NCBI RefSeq assembly: GCF_000337535.1
Contig: NZ_AOIP01000016.1
Span: 1-64,000, forward strand
Direction: 5' to 3'
Length of the DNA: 64,000 nt
From: Natrialba aegyptia DSM 13077
GTDB lineage: Archaea; Halobacteriota; Halobacteria; Halobacteriales; Natrialbaceae
Shown: piece after piece, positions 1 to 7,677 of the stretch
How the letters are laid out: each line of letters begins with the position of its first letter
Numbering within the stretch: position 1 is the stretch's first letter
Program-made: the position numbers and the translations under genes
The notes under the pieces: model-generated
The model's database searches: none
Seen by the model: the letters and a program-made list of their open reading frames with translations, nothing else
What the model was told of the DNA's origin: nothing

Positions 1-27
1 CCGCTCAGAGATGTGTATATGAGACAG
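1..27 (+). other. Nextera adapter remnant at the contig end
   Basis: Positions 9-27 match the 19-bp Tn5 mosaic end used in Nextera libraries at 18 of 19 bases, and bases 1-8 resemble the preceding part of the read-2 adapter. This is library DNA, not haloarchaeal sequence, so the real chromosome starts near base 28 and the window edge is an assembly break. Confidence 0.93.
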
Positions 28-56
28 CGCGTATTCCCCTCGCTGCACGGGTCGGC

Positions 57-449
57 TCACTCGAGGTCCTCGACCGCCGCGGCGAGGTCGCCGGCGTTGT
101 CCTCGAGTGCGGTTCGGGCCTCGTCCTCGCTGACATCGGCTCGCATCGCGACGATCTCGACGTCGTCGTCCGGGATGGACGAGCCACCGTCGTCGGCGTC
201 GGCATCGCCGCCGGCACCGCCGGCCGAGCCGGACTCGACCTGTTCCGGCGAGCCGATGATCTGGTAGGTCTCCTGGCCGCGAGCATCGATCTTGGTGACT
301 TCGGCGTCGTTGAAGACGAGATCGTACTCGTCGGTGCGAATGATTACCTCCTCGGCGTCGATGTCCTCGGCGTCGATCCCCATCTGCTGCATCATCTGTT
401 CCATCTTGCGCGGATTGAGTCCGCCGCCTCCTCCGAACATACCCGACAC
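57..449 (-). CDS. Nascent polypeptide-associated complex protein (archaeal NAC)
   Basis: A 130-residue archaeal NAC, a homodimeric ribosome-associated factor that shields nascent chains. The glycine-rich start and the [15 protein letters not shown] helix (about residues 11-25) are typical of archaeal NAC, followed by the NAC beta-barrel to about residue 70. An acidic, Gly/Ala-rich linker (about 72-92) leads to a C-terminal UBA domain (about 94-130). Length and architecture are normal. The stop codon lies only about 30 bases from the adapter, so the gene is complete but its downstream neighbour is lost. No partner is visible. Family assignment is firm; ribosome binding is known for the family, not shown here. 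Confidence 0.95.
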   Translation of the reverse strand: MSGMFGGGGGLNPRKMEQMMQQMGIDAEDIDAEEVIIRTDEYDLVFNDAEVTKIDARGQETYQIIGSPEQVESGSAGGAGGDADADDGGSSIPDDDVEIVAMRADVSEDEARTALEDNAGDLAAAVEDLE

Positions 450-621
450 GTCGCCACCCGCGACCTTTTACTTTGTCGTTCCACCTGCGAACCGTCCGTT
501 CCCGTCACTGCGCCCGCTCGCGAACCGACGGTGCCGACGATCGATGCCAGTATCGATACCGACCGCCCGTTCGCTCCACCAGAGCGATACGTTCAACCAC
601 CGGTATCCCATCAGGAACCCC

Positions 622-1236
622 ATGGACGCTGAACTCGGCTCCCTACTTGAACTCCTCGAGTTGAAAGACGAGACGCGGACGGGATGGGACCTTCGCGGCG
701 TCGAATCGCCGGAGTCGGTCGCAGCGCACACGTGGGGCACGGCGATGCTGTGCCTGCTGTACGCCGACCGTGCGGGTGAGGCGGTCGACCGCGAGCGAGC
801 GGTTGCGATGGCCGTCGTCCACGACGCCGCGGAGGCACGAACGGGCGACGTTGCAACCAGAGCGACGGCGGACGACCAACGAATCACCGCGGAGACGAAA
901 GAAACGATGGAGCGGGACGCTATCGCCGACCTTCTTAACCCGTTTCAGGACGACGAACCGCGTCACCTGTGGAAGGAGTACGAAGAACGCGAGACGCCGG
1001 TTTCCCGGTTCGTCAAGGACATGGACCTGGTAGATAACTGTCTCCAGGCACTCAAGTACGAGCGCGCGAATCGATATGACGGAAGCGATCCGACCGACGA
1101 GTTCAGCGAGTTCGACGATCTCGACGAATTCTTCGCGACGGCCGCGCCGCGACTGCGGACGCCGATCGGCGAATCGCTGTTCGAGGCGATCAAAGAGCGA
1201 TACGAACGAGAGATCGGGCGGGAGTGCCAGCTCTGA
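622..1236 (+). CDS. HD-domain phosphohydrolase, YfbR-like (5'-deoxynucleotidase family)
   Basis: A 204-residue HD-domain protein. Metal ligands are visible as H36 (AAHTW), H67-D68 (VVHDAAEA) and an aspartate in KDMDLVDN (about residue 133), the pattern of YfbR/YGK1-type 5'-deoxyribonucleotidases that hydrolyse dNMPs. I chose the ATG at 622 because family homology begins there; the frame is open further upstream but that part has no coding character. It is a single gene; the TetR regulator follows 118 bases later on the same strand. Substrate is inferred from family only; other HD hydrolases of small nucleotides are possible. Confidence 0.85.
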   Translation: MDAELGSLLELLELKDETRTGWDLRGVESPESVAAHTWGTAMLCLLYADRAGEAVDRERAVAMAVVHDAAEARTGDVATRATADDQRITAETKETMERDAIADLLNPFQDDEPRHLWKEYEERETPVSRFVKDMDLVDNCLQALKYERANRYDGSDPTDEFSEFDDLDEFFATAAPRLRTPIGESLFEAIKERYEREIGRECQL

Positions 1237-1354
1237 CGGGTCGAAGGGGACGGGGGCCACAACCGAACGAAAGGGATTACTCGACCCGGCGGCGGATGGT
1301 CTGATACGATCGTGGCGGCGGGAGACCGACGGATCTGCGGCAGGCGGAAATACA

Positions 1355-2038
1355 ATGACACGACAGCGAAACACCACCGACGACAGCGGAGAGCGAACGG
1401 GAAGCGGAGACGACCTCGATCCGGTCAAGCGAGAGATCATGGAGGCGACCTACCGGGCGCTTAGCACGCACGGTTACGGCGATCTCACGATACAGGCCAT
1501 CGCCGACGAGTTCGACAACAGCAAATCGCTGCTGTACTACCACTACGACGGCAAAGACGAGTTACTGCTTGACTTTCTGGACTACGCACTCGGACAGTTC
1601 CTCACCGAGATTCAGGTCAGCGACGACGCCCCGGACGAGCAACTCCGGACGCTCATCGACACGCTCGTTCCAGAAACGCTGCCGGACGACCCCTATCGGG
1701 TGCAACTCGCGATGTTCGAACTCCGCGTGAACGCACCGCACGACGCTGACGCCCGAACCCAGTACCTGAAAGCCGACCGCGAACTGAAAGCGCTGCTCCG
1801 GTCGATCGTCGAGCGCGGCATCACGTCCGGCGAGTTCGTTCCCGTTGATCCCGATCTCGAGGCCGAACTTTTCCTCTCGTTGCTTACCGGCACTCGAACG
1901 CGCCGGCTCACGGCGAACGACGAGTTCTCGATCGAGACGGCTCGCGCCGCGCTATTGACTCAGATGCGCCGATTGAAGGTGGACGATGCTGCGCCGGCAT
2001 CGCCGACGGGAGCGACTCCCGACAGCGACGAGGCCTGA
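1355..2038 (+). CDS. TetR/AcrR family transcriptional regulator
   Basis: A 227-residue TetR-type repressor. After a disordered, acidic 20-residue N-terminus, the HTH lies at about 24-70: ATYRALSTHGYGDLTIQAIA, then SKSLLYYHYDGKDELL, the canonical recognition helix and Tyr-rich end. The C-terminal helical domain (about 75-200) would bind a ligand and dimerise. The ATG at 1355 is chosen because residues upstream in this frame are low-quality. No palindrome is visible in front of the gene itself, but a perfect 14-bp TetR-style palindrome lies in front of the SDR gene 1.6 kb away (3691-3704), making that gene a candidate target. Ligand unknown. Confidence 0.9.
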   Translation: MTRQRNTTDDSGERTGSGDDLDPVKREIMEATYRALSTHGYGDLTIQAIADEFDNSKSLLYYHYDGKDELLLDFLDYALGQFLTEIQVSDDAPDEQLRTLIDTLVPETLPDDPYRVQLAMFELRVNAPHDADARTQYLKADRELKALLRSIVERGITSGEFVPVDPDLEAELFLSLLTGTRTRRLTANDEFSIETARAALLTQMRRLKVDDAAPASPTGATPDSDEA

Positions 2039-2226
2039 ACTCGAGCGGGCCACCGAATCGTTGATGACCGACTTGATCGGGCGTGGACCAGAAGGATGTC
2101 ATAGAACGATTCGCATAGTGTTTTTACCCCTATCTGAACTGAATTAATAGTTTACTACAGATGCGAACAGAACGGAAGAACACAATTTCCCTCAGCTATT
2201 AGTGAGCAAGGTTTGATAAAACGCCT

Positions 2227-2499
2227 ATGGAACGGTTGTACATCTATAACAGCGCTCTTGCAGTAATTGGACTGTCTCTTGGGTTCCCAGCAGTGCGATC
2301 GCTCATTTCTGGCGACCACAGTATACCGATACTGCTTATGGCAGTCGGTGGGGGTGGGATGATTGTCAGTGCTGGCTACGAATCACTGCAAACCGACCCT
2401 GACGAGTTTAAAATCTCTGTTGCCGCCCTCTTTGCGTTAGTTGGTGCCGCCTGTCTGAGTCTTCTCGGAACTGTTCTCTCCGCAGTGTCTGGTATATGA
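2227..2499 (+). CDS. Small three-helix membrane protein, unknown function
   Basis: A 90-residue protein with three hydrophobic segments (about residues 8-27, 33-51 and 63-88) separated by short polar turns; no signal peptide or catalytic motif. I do not recognise the family beyond small haloarchaeal membrane proteins. It stands alone, with AT-rich DNA on both sides (upstream stretch 2100-2226 contains T-runs that may end tetR transcription). Codon third positions are less GC-rich than in neighbours, so it could be a recent acquisition. Function cannot be inferred. Confidence 0.6.
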   Translation: MERLYIYNSALAVIGLSLGFPAVRSLISGDHSIPILLMAVGGGGMIVSAGYESLQTDPDEFKISVAALFALVGAACLSLLGTVLSAVSGI

Positions 2500-2640
2500 G
2501 CGACCTGTACTTATCGCCCGTCGGGGGGTCGCGGAGAAGGTATGTGAACCGTTCTATATTACCCCCCGGTTGCGGACTATCGCTGTTATCGAGGAGCCTT
2601 CTACGACTCGAGTTCGGGACACCGATCGACACCGGTTTGA

Positions 2641-2880
2641 AAATTCGTTCAATATAAAAACAACCCGGCGCGCTTACGGGACGACGGGCGACTCGAGTTC
2701 ACCGTCAACGTCGCCACCGGCAACGCCACCACACCGATTACTGAACTCGATGAAGCGCAGTGGGGCCGCGTCGTCGAGACCAAGCAAAAGGCACCCCGCT
2801 CGGGTTACAACACGAAACACCGGCAGTTCTCGAGCAGTAGCGGTGCGATTCGCTGGCTATGTTCGACCCATATTGCGTTC
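2641..2880 (+). pseudogene. Start-less coding relic, family not recognised
   Basis: Between 2500 and 2925 there is no intact gene. From 2662 to about 2880 one frame has typical haloarchaeal codon choice (CTC GAG TTC ACC GTC AAC GTC GCC and so on) and reads LRDDGRLEFTVNVATG, then ITELDEAQWGRVVETKQK. It has no start codon: a TGA lies at 2638-2640 and the preceding residues are AT-rich. It runs into the antisense of the SDR gene. I read it as the remains of a truncated gene; the family could not be identified. Confidence 0.35.
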
Positions 2881-2925
2881 GTGACCGGACACGCCCCGCC
2901 GTCCGACGGCGAAACGGTGTCGGAG

Positions 2926-3684
2926 TCACGTCGCGAGCAGTCCGCCGTCGATCGGCAGCGAGTGGCCGTTGATAAACGACGCTTCGTCCGATGCCAACCA
3001 GGCGACGGCGTCCGCGACTTCCTCCGGCGTCGCCATTCGGCCGAGCGGTTGGTCGGCGGTCAACTGGTCGATCGCGCCGGGGTGCTCCTCGAGACTTCGT
3101 TCGACCATCGGCGTTTTGACCACGCCGGGACAGATCGCGTTCACGCGAACGCCATCGTCAGCGTACTGGATCGCGGCCGACTTGCTCAATCCGACGACGG
3201 CGTGCTTGCTCGCGACGTACGGTGCGGTTCCGTCCGCGACGAGTCCGGCGATCGACGACGTGTTCACGATACTTCCGCCGCCGCTCTCGATGAGCGCCGG
3301 AATCTCGTGTTTCAATCCCAACCAGACCCCGGTGAGATTGATATCCAGGACCCGGTGCCACTGCGCCGAATCGAGTTCAGTTAGTGGAGCCGTCTCCCCT
3401 TCGATGCCGGCGTTGTTGTGCGCGATATCGAGACTCCCGAACTCGTCGATGGCAGTCTCAACCATCGTTTCGACGTCGTCTTCGTCGGTGACATCGACGT
3501 CGACAAAGACGGCGTCGCCGCCTACATCTTCGATGCGGTCGACGGTCTCGTGACCGCCGGCAGCGTCAATGTCGGCGACGACGACGGCTGCTCCTGCCGT
3601 TGCAAGCCGTTCTGCGGATGCCCGGCCGATACCGGACCCAGAACCGGTGACGATCGCGGTCTTGTTCGTGAAGTCTGCTTCCAT
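2926..3684 (-). CDS. Short-chain dehydrogenase/reductase (SDR)
   Basis: A 252-residue classical SDR using NAD(P). The nucleotide motif TGSGSGIG is at residues 13-20, NNAG at 90-93, the catalytic Ser at about 143 (NTSS), and the YVASK catalytic Tyr156/Lys160. Asp38 after the second strand (VVADID) suggests an NAD preference. The C-terminal PIDGGLLAT is the usual end of the FabG/glucose-dehydrogenase branch. Substrate is unknown. A perfect palindrome (3691-3704) sits seven bases before the ATG, between a TATA-like element and the start, implying repression by a TetR-type protein such as the one at 1355-2038. Single gene, convergent with nothing close. Confidence 0.9.
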   Translation of the reverse strand: MEADFTNKTAIVTGSGSGIGRASAERLATAGAAVVVADIDAAGGHETVDRIEDVGGDAVFVDVDVTDEDDVETMVETAIDEFGSLDIAHNNAGIEGETAPLTELDSAQWHRVLDINLTGVWLGLKHEIPALIESGGGSIVNTSSIAGLVADGTAPYVASKHAVVGLSKSAAIQYADDGVRVNAICPGVVKTPMVERSLEEHPGAIDQLTADQPLGRMATPEEVADAVAWLASDEASFINGHSLPIDGGLLAT

Positions 3685-3690
3685 TGCGAG

Positions 3691-3704
3691 ACTGAACGTT
3701 CAGT
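3691..3704. promoter_or_regulatory. 14-bp perfect palindrome, probable TetR operator
   Basis: ACTGAACGTTCAGT is its own reverse complement and overlaps the transcription start region of the SDR gene (ATG at 3684). Its core TGAACGTTCA resembles sites bound by many TetR repressors. A TATA-like TGTATTAA lies just upstream on the minus strand, so an occupied site would block initiation. The regulator is inferred, not shown. Confidence 0.6.
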
Positions 3705-3947
3705 TAATACATGAGCCTTTTGGTGTCGTCGACTCGAAATATCGACTGCACTCATCACACGTTCGTCGGGGAGTTCGAATCGCAAGTCTAGGGTCGCTCG
3801 AGTTCACTAGCGATGGAGAGCGTACGACGTGCAAGCCAGAGCAGTAACGTGGCTGTTCGGGTCGGGGTCGATACGAGACAGAAGAACTCGTGCGGTCGTG
3901 CGTGTGGTCGTGTGTGGTTGTACGCGTCGTCGTTTCGAGGACGGCGG

Positions 3948-4436
3948 TTATTCCGTGGCCGGTGCGCCCTCCCGGACGTTCACGGCCATTCCGGTTTCGA
4001 AGTCCTCGATGGCGGCGGCGGCGAGTTCGGCGCGGCCGACGGCGAGGACCTCGCCGCGTTCGTGGACGACGAGGACTTCGTCGCCGGGTCGAATGTCCGG
4101 GCCAGTCTCGCGGACGAACTTGGCGAAGACGTTCTTTTCGTCGCGGACGAACGGTTCGCTCTCGTCGTCGACGACGACGCGATAGGCGGGGTGTTCGAGT
4201 GCGCCATCCAGTCGTCGACCGCCCTCGAGACCGAGGGTGAAGCGGCCGTCGATTCCGAAGGAGACGATACGACCGGCTTCGGCGTGGACTTGCTGTGGTC
4301 GGCCGGAGGAGGTTCGTTTGACGGTGAGGGATTCGGTGGGTGGAAAGAGAGCCGTGCCTGTGCCCGCGCCGAACTGGTAGTCCGCGATGGTCCGAAGCGT
4401 CGAGAGGCCGGCGTTCCCGTCGGCTGGCTCGCTCAT
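3948..4436 (-). CDS. PUA domain-containing protein
   Basis: A 162-residue protein with a C-terminal PUA RNA-binding domain (about residues 75-150; FVRETGPDIRPGDEVLVVHERGE is split by strands, and GEVLAVGRAELAA is the classic PUA end). The N-terminal 70 residues (GLSTLRTIADYQFG and following) resemble the pre-PUA part of archaeosine tRNA-guanine transglycosylase C-terminal proteins. It has no catalytic domain, so it probably binds RNA or assists a modification enzyme encoded elsewhere. Single gene, divergent from the small membrane gene at 4557. Confident on domain, unsure on partner. Confidence 0.85.
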   Translation of the reverse strand: MSEPADGNAGLSTLRTIADYQFGAGTGTALFPPTESLTVKRTSSGRPQQVHAEAGRIVSFGIDGRFTLGLEGGRRLDGALEHPAYRVVVDDESEPFVRDEKNVFAKFVRETGPDIRPGDEVLVVHERGEVLAVGRAELAAAAIEDFETGMAVNVREGAPATE

Positions 4437-4524
4437 TGGAGGGGGGTTTCGTGTGTCGAGTCGAAAGCCCTTCGATCGTCGCTGTCGGGCCGAGGTGAAA
4501 GGTGTCCTGACGGTAATCAGGGCT

Positions 4525-4532
4525 ATTATATA
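4525..4532 (+). promoter_or_regulatory. TATA box of the small membrane gene at 4557
   Basis: TTATATAC lies 24 bases before the ATG at 4557. That spacing puts the transcription start at or next to the ATG, consistent with leaderless translation, common in haloarchaea. Confidence 0.6.
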
Positions 4533-4556
4533 CGTTGGTTTGGTAGTAGGCCGTGA

Positions 4557-4745
4557 ATGGATGTCGTACAGATCGTTCTCGGAACCGTCCTCCTCGCGGT
4601 CAGCGGGTTGGTTCTTGCCGGGCCGTCGATCCTGCAGACGAGCGCCGGCGGGTATCCCGTGGCTCTCTTCGTATCGGGGCTGGCGCTGGTGCTTGGAGCG
4701 GTTGCGGTTGCTATCGATCTCGCACGGACGGCGACACCGTCGTAA
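4557..4745 (+). CDS. Small two-helix membrane protein, unknown function
   Basis: A 62-residue protein made almost entirely of two hydrophobic segments (about 4-24 and 33-55) with a GGYPV turn between them and a short polar tail. The frame has good haloarchaeal codon use and a well-placed TATA box 24 bases upstream, which supports it as a real leaderless gene. It is convergent with the NYN gene, with a dispersed palindromic repeat (4814-4897) in between. No function can be inferred. Confidence 0.7.
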   Translation: MDVVQIVLGTVLLAVSGLVLAGPSILQTSAGGYPVALFVSGLALVLGAVAVAIDLARTATPS

Positions 4746-4813
4746 CGATTGCGTGGTGTCCGGTCAGCCGACCTGTCGCTGACGGAGCGAAGCGTCACCT
4801 GGATAGCGTGCTA

Positions 4814-4897
4814 CTCGGGCGGACTGCTGGAAGTCAGTTCCGACGCACCTGTAGACGGCCGCGGGTGCGCCCTGAATCGGTACGGCAGACCGTCTCA
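4814..4897 (-). repeat. Dispersed palindromic element, copy A (84 bp), overlaps NYN stop codon
   Basis: Read on the minus strand it starts TGAGACGGTCTGCCG and ends CCAGCAGTCCGCCCGAG, the two ends being imperfect inverted repeats around an internal GC-rich palindrome (GGCGCACCCGCGG...). The initial TGA is the stop codon of the NYN gene (4895-4897). Three related copies lie at 13188-13272, 19387-19470 and 25053-25134. The element could form a long hairpin in the mRNA 3' end. Confidence 0.85.
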
Positions 4898-5392
4898 GAG
4901 CAGGAACGTCTCGTGGCGGTCGCCCAGATCGAGGAACGTATCGGCTGCGTCGATCAGTTCGTCGGCCGTGGAGGATTCGAACGCCATGACTTCGACGCGG
5001 ACGCCCTCGTGACGAAGGTGCGAGCAGAGTCGTGAGAAGTCGCCATCACCGGTACACAGCACTACCGTGTCGACGTGGTTAGCGAGCGTTACGGCGTCGA
5101 GGCTCATCCCGACGTCCCAGTCGGCCTTTTTCGTGCCGTCGGAGAACGTCTTGATGTCCTTGATCTTCGTCTCGAAGCCGATATCGACGAGGGCATCGAA
5201 GAAGCTCTCCTCCTCCGGTGCGTCCGCACGGATGACGTAGGCGATCGCACGGGTGAGCTGGCGGTCCTGAATGGCCTTCGAGAGGAGCGCAGAGTAGTCG
5301 ATATTGCGACTGTGAAGGCTCTGTGCGGAGTGATAGAGGTTCTGGGCGTCGACGAGAACGGCGACGCGCTGGTCGGGATGGATATCGGTCAC
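4895..5392 (-). CDS. NYN domain protein (LabA/DUF88-like, PIN-fold nuclease)
   Basis: A 165-residue NYN-domain protein. The acidic cluster expected for a metal-dependent PIN-like RNase is visible: D15 and N18 in VLVDAQNLYH, D91 and D93 in KKADWDVGMSLDA, and D116/D118 in CTGDGDFSRL. The domain fills the whole protein. NYN proteins act on RNA, but the substrate here is unknown. The stop codon is provided by the first three bases of a dispersed palindromic repeat, so the 3' end of this mRNA carries that hairpin. Single gene, divergent from nothing close; HtpX lies upstream on the same strand. Confidence 0.9.
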   Translation of the reverse strand: MTDIHPDQRVAVLVDAQNLYHSAQSLHSRNIDYSALLSKAIQDRQLTRAIAYVIRADAPEEESFFDALVDIGFETKIKDIKTFSDGTKKADWDVGMSLDAVTLANHVDTVVLCTGDGDFSRLCSHLRHEGVRVEVMAFESSTADELIDAADTFLDLGDRHETFLL

Positions 5393-5488
5393 ACCTACTG
5401 GTGGGCCGTGCAGCCTAAAAAATCGCGTCGTTCGTGGGCCAGCAGACGAGGAAGGACGACGGAGATCCCGAACAGTGTGGCTGAATCG

Positions 5489-6313
5489 TTACTGACGGAG
5501 TTTCTCGAGGCGCTTTTCCATCGGCGGATGCGTCGCAAACAGCCGTTCGAGCAATCCGCGGTCCGCGTTGAAGATACACAGCGCGCTCACGCTGTCGTCG
5601 AGCGTCGACTCGCGACCCTCCGAACCCGAGGAAATCTTTTCGAGCGCGCGGGCGAGCGGTTCGCCGCTGCCGATGTACTGTCGGGCGTCCTCGTCGGCGA
5701 CGTACTCTCGGTACCGCGAGATGGCGAGGACGAAGACCACGACGAACATCTGTGCGATGTTCGAGATGATCATCCCGACGAAGATGCTCCCGAAGCTGCG
5801 GTCGTCACCCATCATGTAGACGATGTAGGCGACCCAGCCGACCATCATCCCGATCGACTGTCCGACGACCATCGTCACGACGTCGCGGTTCTTGATGTGG
5901 GCGAGTTCGTGTGCGATGACGCCCTCGAGTTCGTCGCGCCGGAGGAGGCTCATGAGTTCGGTCGAGACGACGACGATGCCGTTGCCCTTGCGGCCGGTCG
6001 CGAAGGCGTTGGGAACGCCCATCTGCTGGACCATCAGCGTGGGTTTCTCGATGCCCATGTCTCGGCTGAGGGATTCGGTCATCCGATGGATTTCCTGATA
6101 CTGGCCTTCCTCGGGCATTTCTTCGGCGCGTCTGGTCGCCGACCAGGTGCCGATCTTGTACTGGATGAACGGGAGGACGAGCAGGCCGAGCAGAACGAGC
6201 GGCCACGCCTTCGTCCCGAACATCGCCAGGCCGAAGAGGCCGACGACCATGTAAAAGGCGAACAGGATCGAGCCGACGATCGCCATCCGCACCTTCAGAC
6301 CGAAGTCTGTCAT
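5489..6313 (-). CDS. htpX: M48 family zinc metalloprotease HtpX
   Basis: A 274-residue membrane protease that degrades misfolded membrane proteins. Two N-terminal TM helices (about 9-33 and 36-52) are followed by the protease domain with HELAH (residues 135-139), zinc ligands H135 and H139, catalytic E136, and the third-ligand glutamate in the YREYVADEDA segment. Two further TM helices lie between (about 146-166 and 174-194). I start at the ATG at 6313 because family homology begins at MTDFGLKVRM; the frame is open to 6406 with an extra hydrophobic stretch, a less likely start. Single gene. Confidence 0.9.
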   Translation of the reverse strand: MTDFGLKVRMAIVGSILFAFYMVVGLFGLAMFGTKAWPLVLLGLLVLPFIQYKIGTWSATRRAEEMPEEGQYQEIHRMTESLSRDMGIEKPTLMVQQMGVPNAFATGRKGNGIVVVSTELMSLLRRDELEGVIAHELAHIKNRDVVTMVVGQSIGMMVGWVAYIVYMMGDDRSFGSIFVGMIISNIAQMFVVVFVLAISRYREYVADEDARQYIGSGEPLARALEKISSGSEGRESTLDDSVSALCIFNADRGLLERLFATHPPMEKRLEKLRQ

Positions 6314-6714
6314 GGTCGCCTGTAAGTAATGCGACGGGATAAGTTTCGCGAAAAAGTATGTCCATCGGTAGCAGAGGTCTATCGCGGCTAATAGGGTCGT
6401 GAACACAATCGATAAGGGGTCGCGGGCCAGTCAGTCGTGTATGCGTCTCGTCGCTCGCCCGGTTGTCGCAGCTGCCGTGAGCGACGGCAACGCTCGTTTT
6501 TCGACCCTGTCGAAATCGAAACCGAAACCGAAACGCGTGTGAGTGTGCTCGTGGCGGCGTGGCATCCCGTCTCGGGCACGGTTCGACGGCACGCGACGGA
6601 TCGCGAACCCGGTGATCGAGACGGAGTACGATCGGTTACCACAGTGATTCGAGGCGACGACTCGACACACAAAAAGAGACGACGCAGCGACACCTCACAG
6701 CACACACCGAACCC
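6314..6714. other. Intergenic region between htpX and dapA
   Basis: No supported gene. It holds the divergent promoters of htpX and dapA. A short hexamer-like run (GAAACC repeated three times) lies at about 6513-6537. Open frames across it lack coding codon bias. Confidence 0.5.
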
Positions 6715-7677
6715 ATGTCAACACAGCTCACCCTTTCCGGCGTCTTTCCGGCGATGTGTACGCCGTTCGACGACGACGAACGAATCGATTTCGAAACGCT
6801 CCAGCAGGACGCACAGCGACTCGAGGCCGCGGGCGTCGACGGTCTCGTTCCGGTCGGCTCGACCGGCGAATCCGCGACGTTAACCCACGAGGAACACGTC
6901 CGCGTCGTCGAAGCCGTCATCGAGGCCGTCGACGACGTGCCCGTCATCGCGGGCTCCGGGTCGAACAACACCCGCGAGGCGCTCGAACTCTCCGAGCGCT
7001 CGGCCGACGCCGGCGCGGACGGCTTGCTCCTTATCTCGCCGTACTACAACAAGCCCGAACAGCGCGGCCTGATCGAGCACTACCGTACGATCGCCGACGC
7101 AGTCGACCTCCCGCAGATCGTCTACAACGTCCCCTCGCGGACGGGCCGATCGATCGACCCCGACACCGCCGTCTCCCTCGCAAAGCACGAGAACATCGCG
7201 GGCTACAAGGCCGCAAGCGGCGACCTCGGACAGATAGGCGAGATCGCAGAGCGCACGCGCGAAGACGAGTTCAGCGTGCTCTCGGGCGACGACGCGCTGA
7301 CCCTTCCGACCCTCTCGGTCGGCGGCACCGGGACGATCAGCGTCGCCGCGAACATCGAGCCCGAACGGACCTGCGCGATGGTCGGCGCGGCGCTCGACGG
7401 CGACTACACGCGCGCACGAGAGATCCACCACGAACTCGGGCCGCTGTTCCGCGACCTGTTCGTCGAGACGAACCCGATTCCGGTCAAGGAGGCGATGCAG
7501 ATTCGCGGGTACGGCCCCGCACGGATGCGCCCGCCGCTGTCCCGACTCTCCGAGGAGCACCGCGACGAACTCGAAGCGGTGCTCGCCGAACTCGAGCGCG
7601 AGACGACGGTAACCGACGCGGAATCTGAATCGGAGTCTGAGTCTGAGTCTGAGTCGGAACCGGGAGGCGATCGATGA
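6715..7677 (+). CDS. dapA: 4-hydroxy-tetrahydrodipicolinate synthase
   Basis: A 320-residue (beta/alpha)8 aldolase condensing pyruvate with aspartate semialdehyde, the first committed step of diaminopimelate/lysine synthesis. GSTGE is at 48-52, the proton-relay Tyr137 in VYNVPSRTG, and the Schiff-base Lys165 in GYKAASGD. The family core ends near residue 295; the last 25 residues are an unusual low-complexity tail of alternating Glu and Ser encoded by a hexanucleotide-like run (7620-7660). The gene overlaps dapB by the ATGA at 7674-7677, so dapA-dapB-dapD form one operon with translational coupling. Confidence 0.96.
   Translation: MSTQLTLSGVFPAMCTPFDDDERIDFETLQQDAQRLEAAGVDGLVPVGSTGESATLTHEEHVRVVEAVIEAVDDVPVIAGSGSNNTREALELSERSADAGADGLLLISPYYNKPEQRGLIEHYRTIADAVDLPQIVYNVPSRTGRSIDPDTAVSLAKHENIAGYKAASGDLGQIGEIAERTREDEFSVLSGDDALTLPTLSVGGTGTISVAANIEPERTCAMVGAALDGDYTRAREIHHELGPLFRDLFVETNPIPVKEAMQIRGYGPARMRPPLSRLSEEHRDELEAVLAELERETTVTDAESESESESESESEPGGDR

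Noticed and set aside
292-621. N-terminal extension of the HD-domain frame
   Set aside because: The residues encoded between 292 and 621 are antisense to the NAC gene or non-coding in character; family homology begins at 622.
6513-6537. GAAACC repeats upstream of dapA considered as a CRISPR-like or regulatory array
   Set aside because: Only three short units with no spacers; too short for a CRISPR and not in a promoter-typical place.
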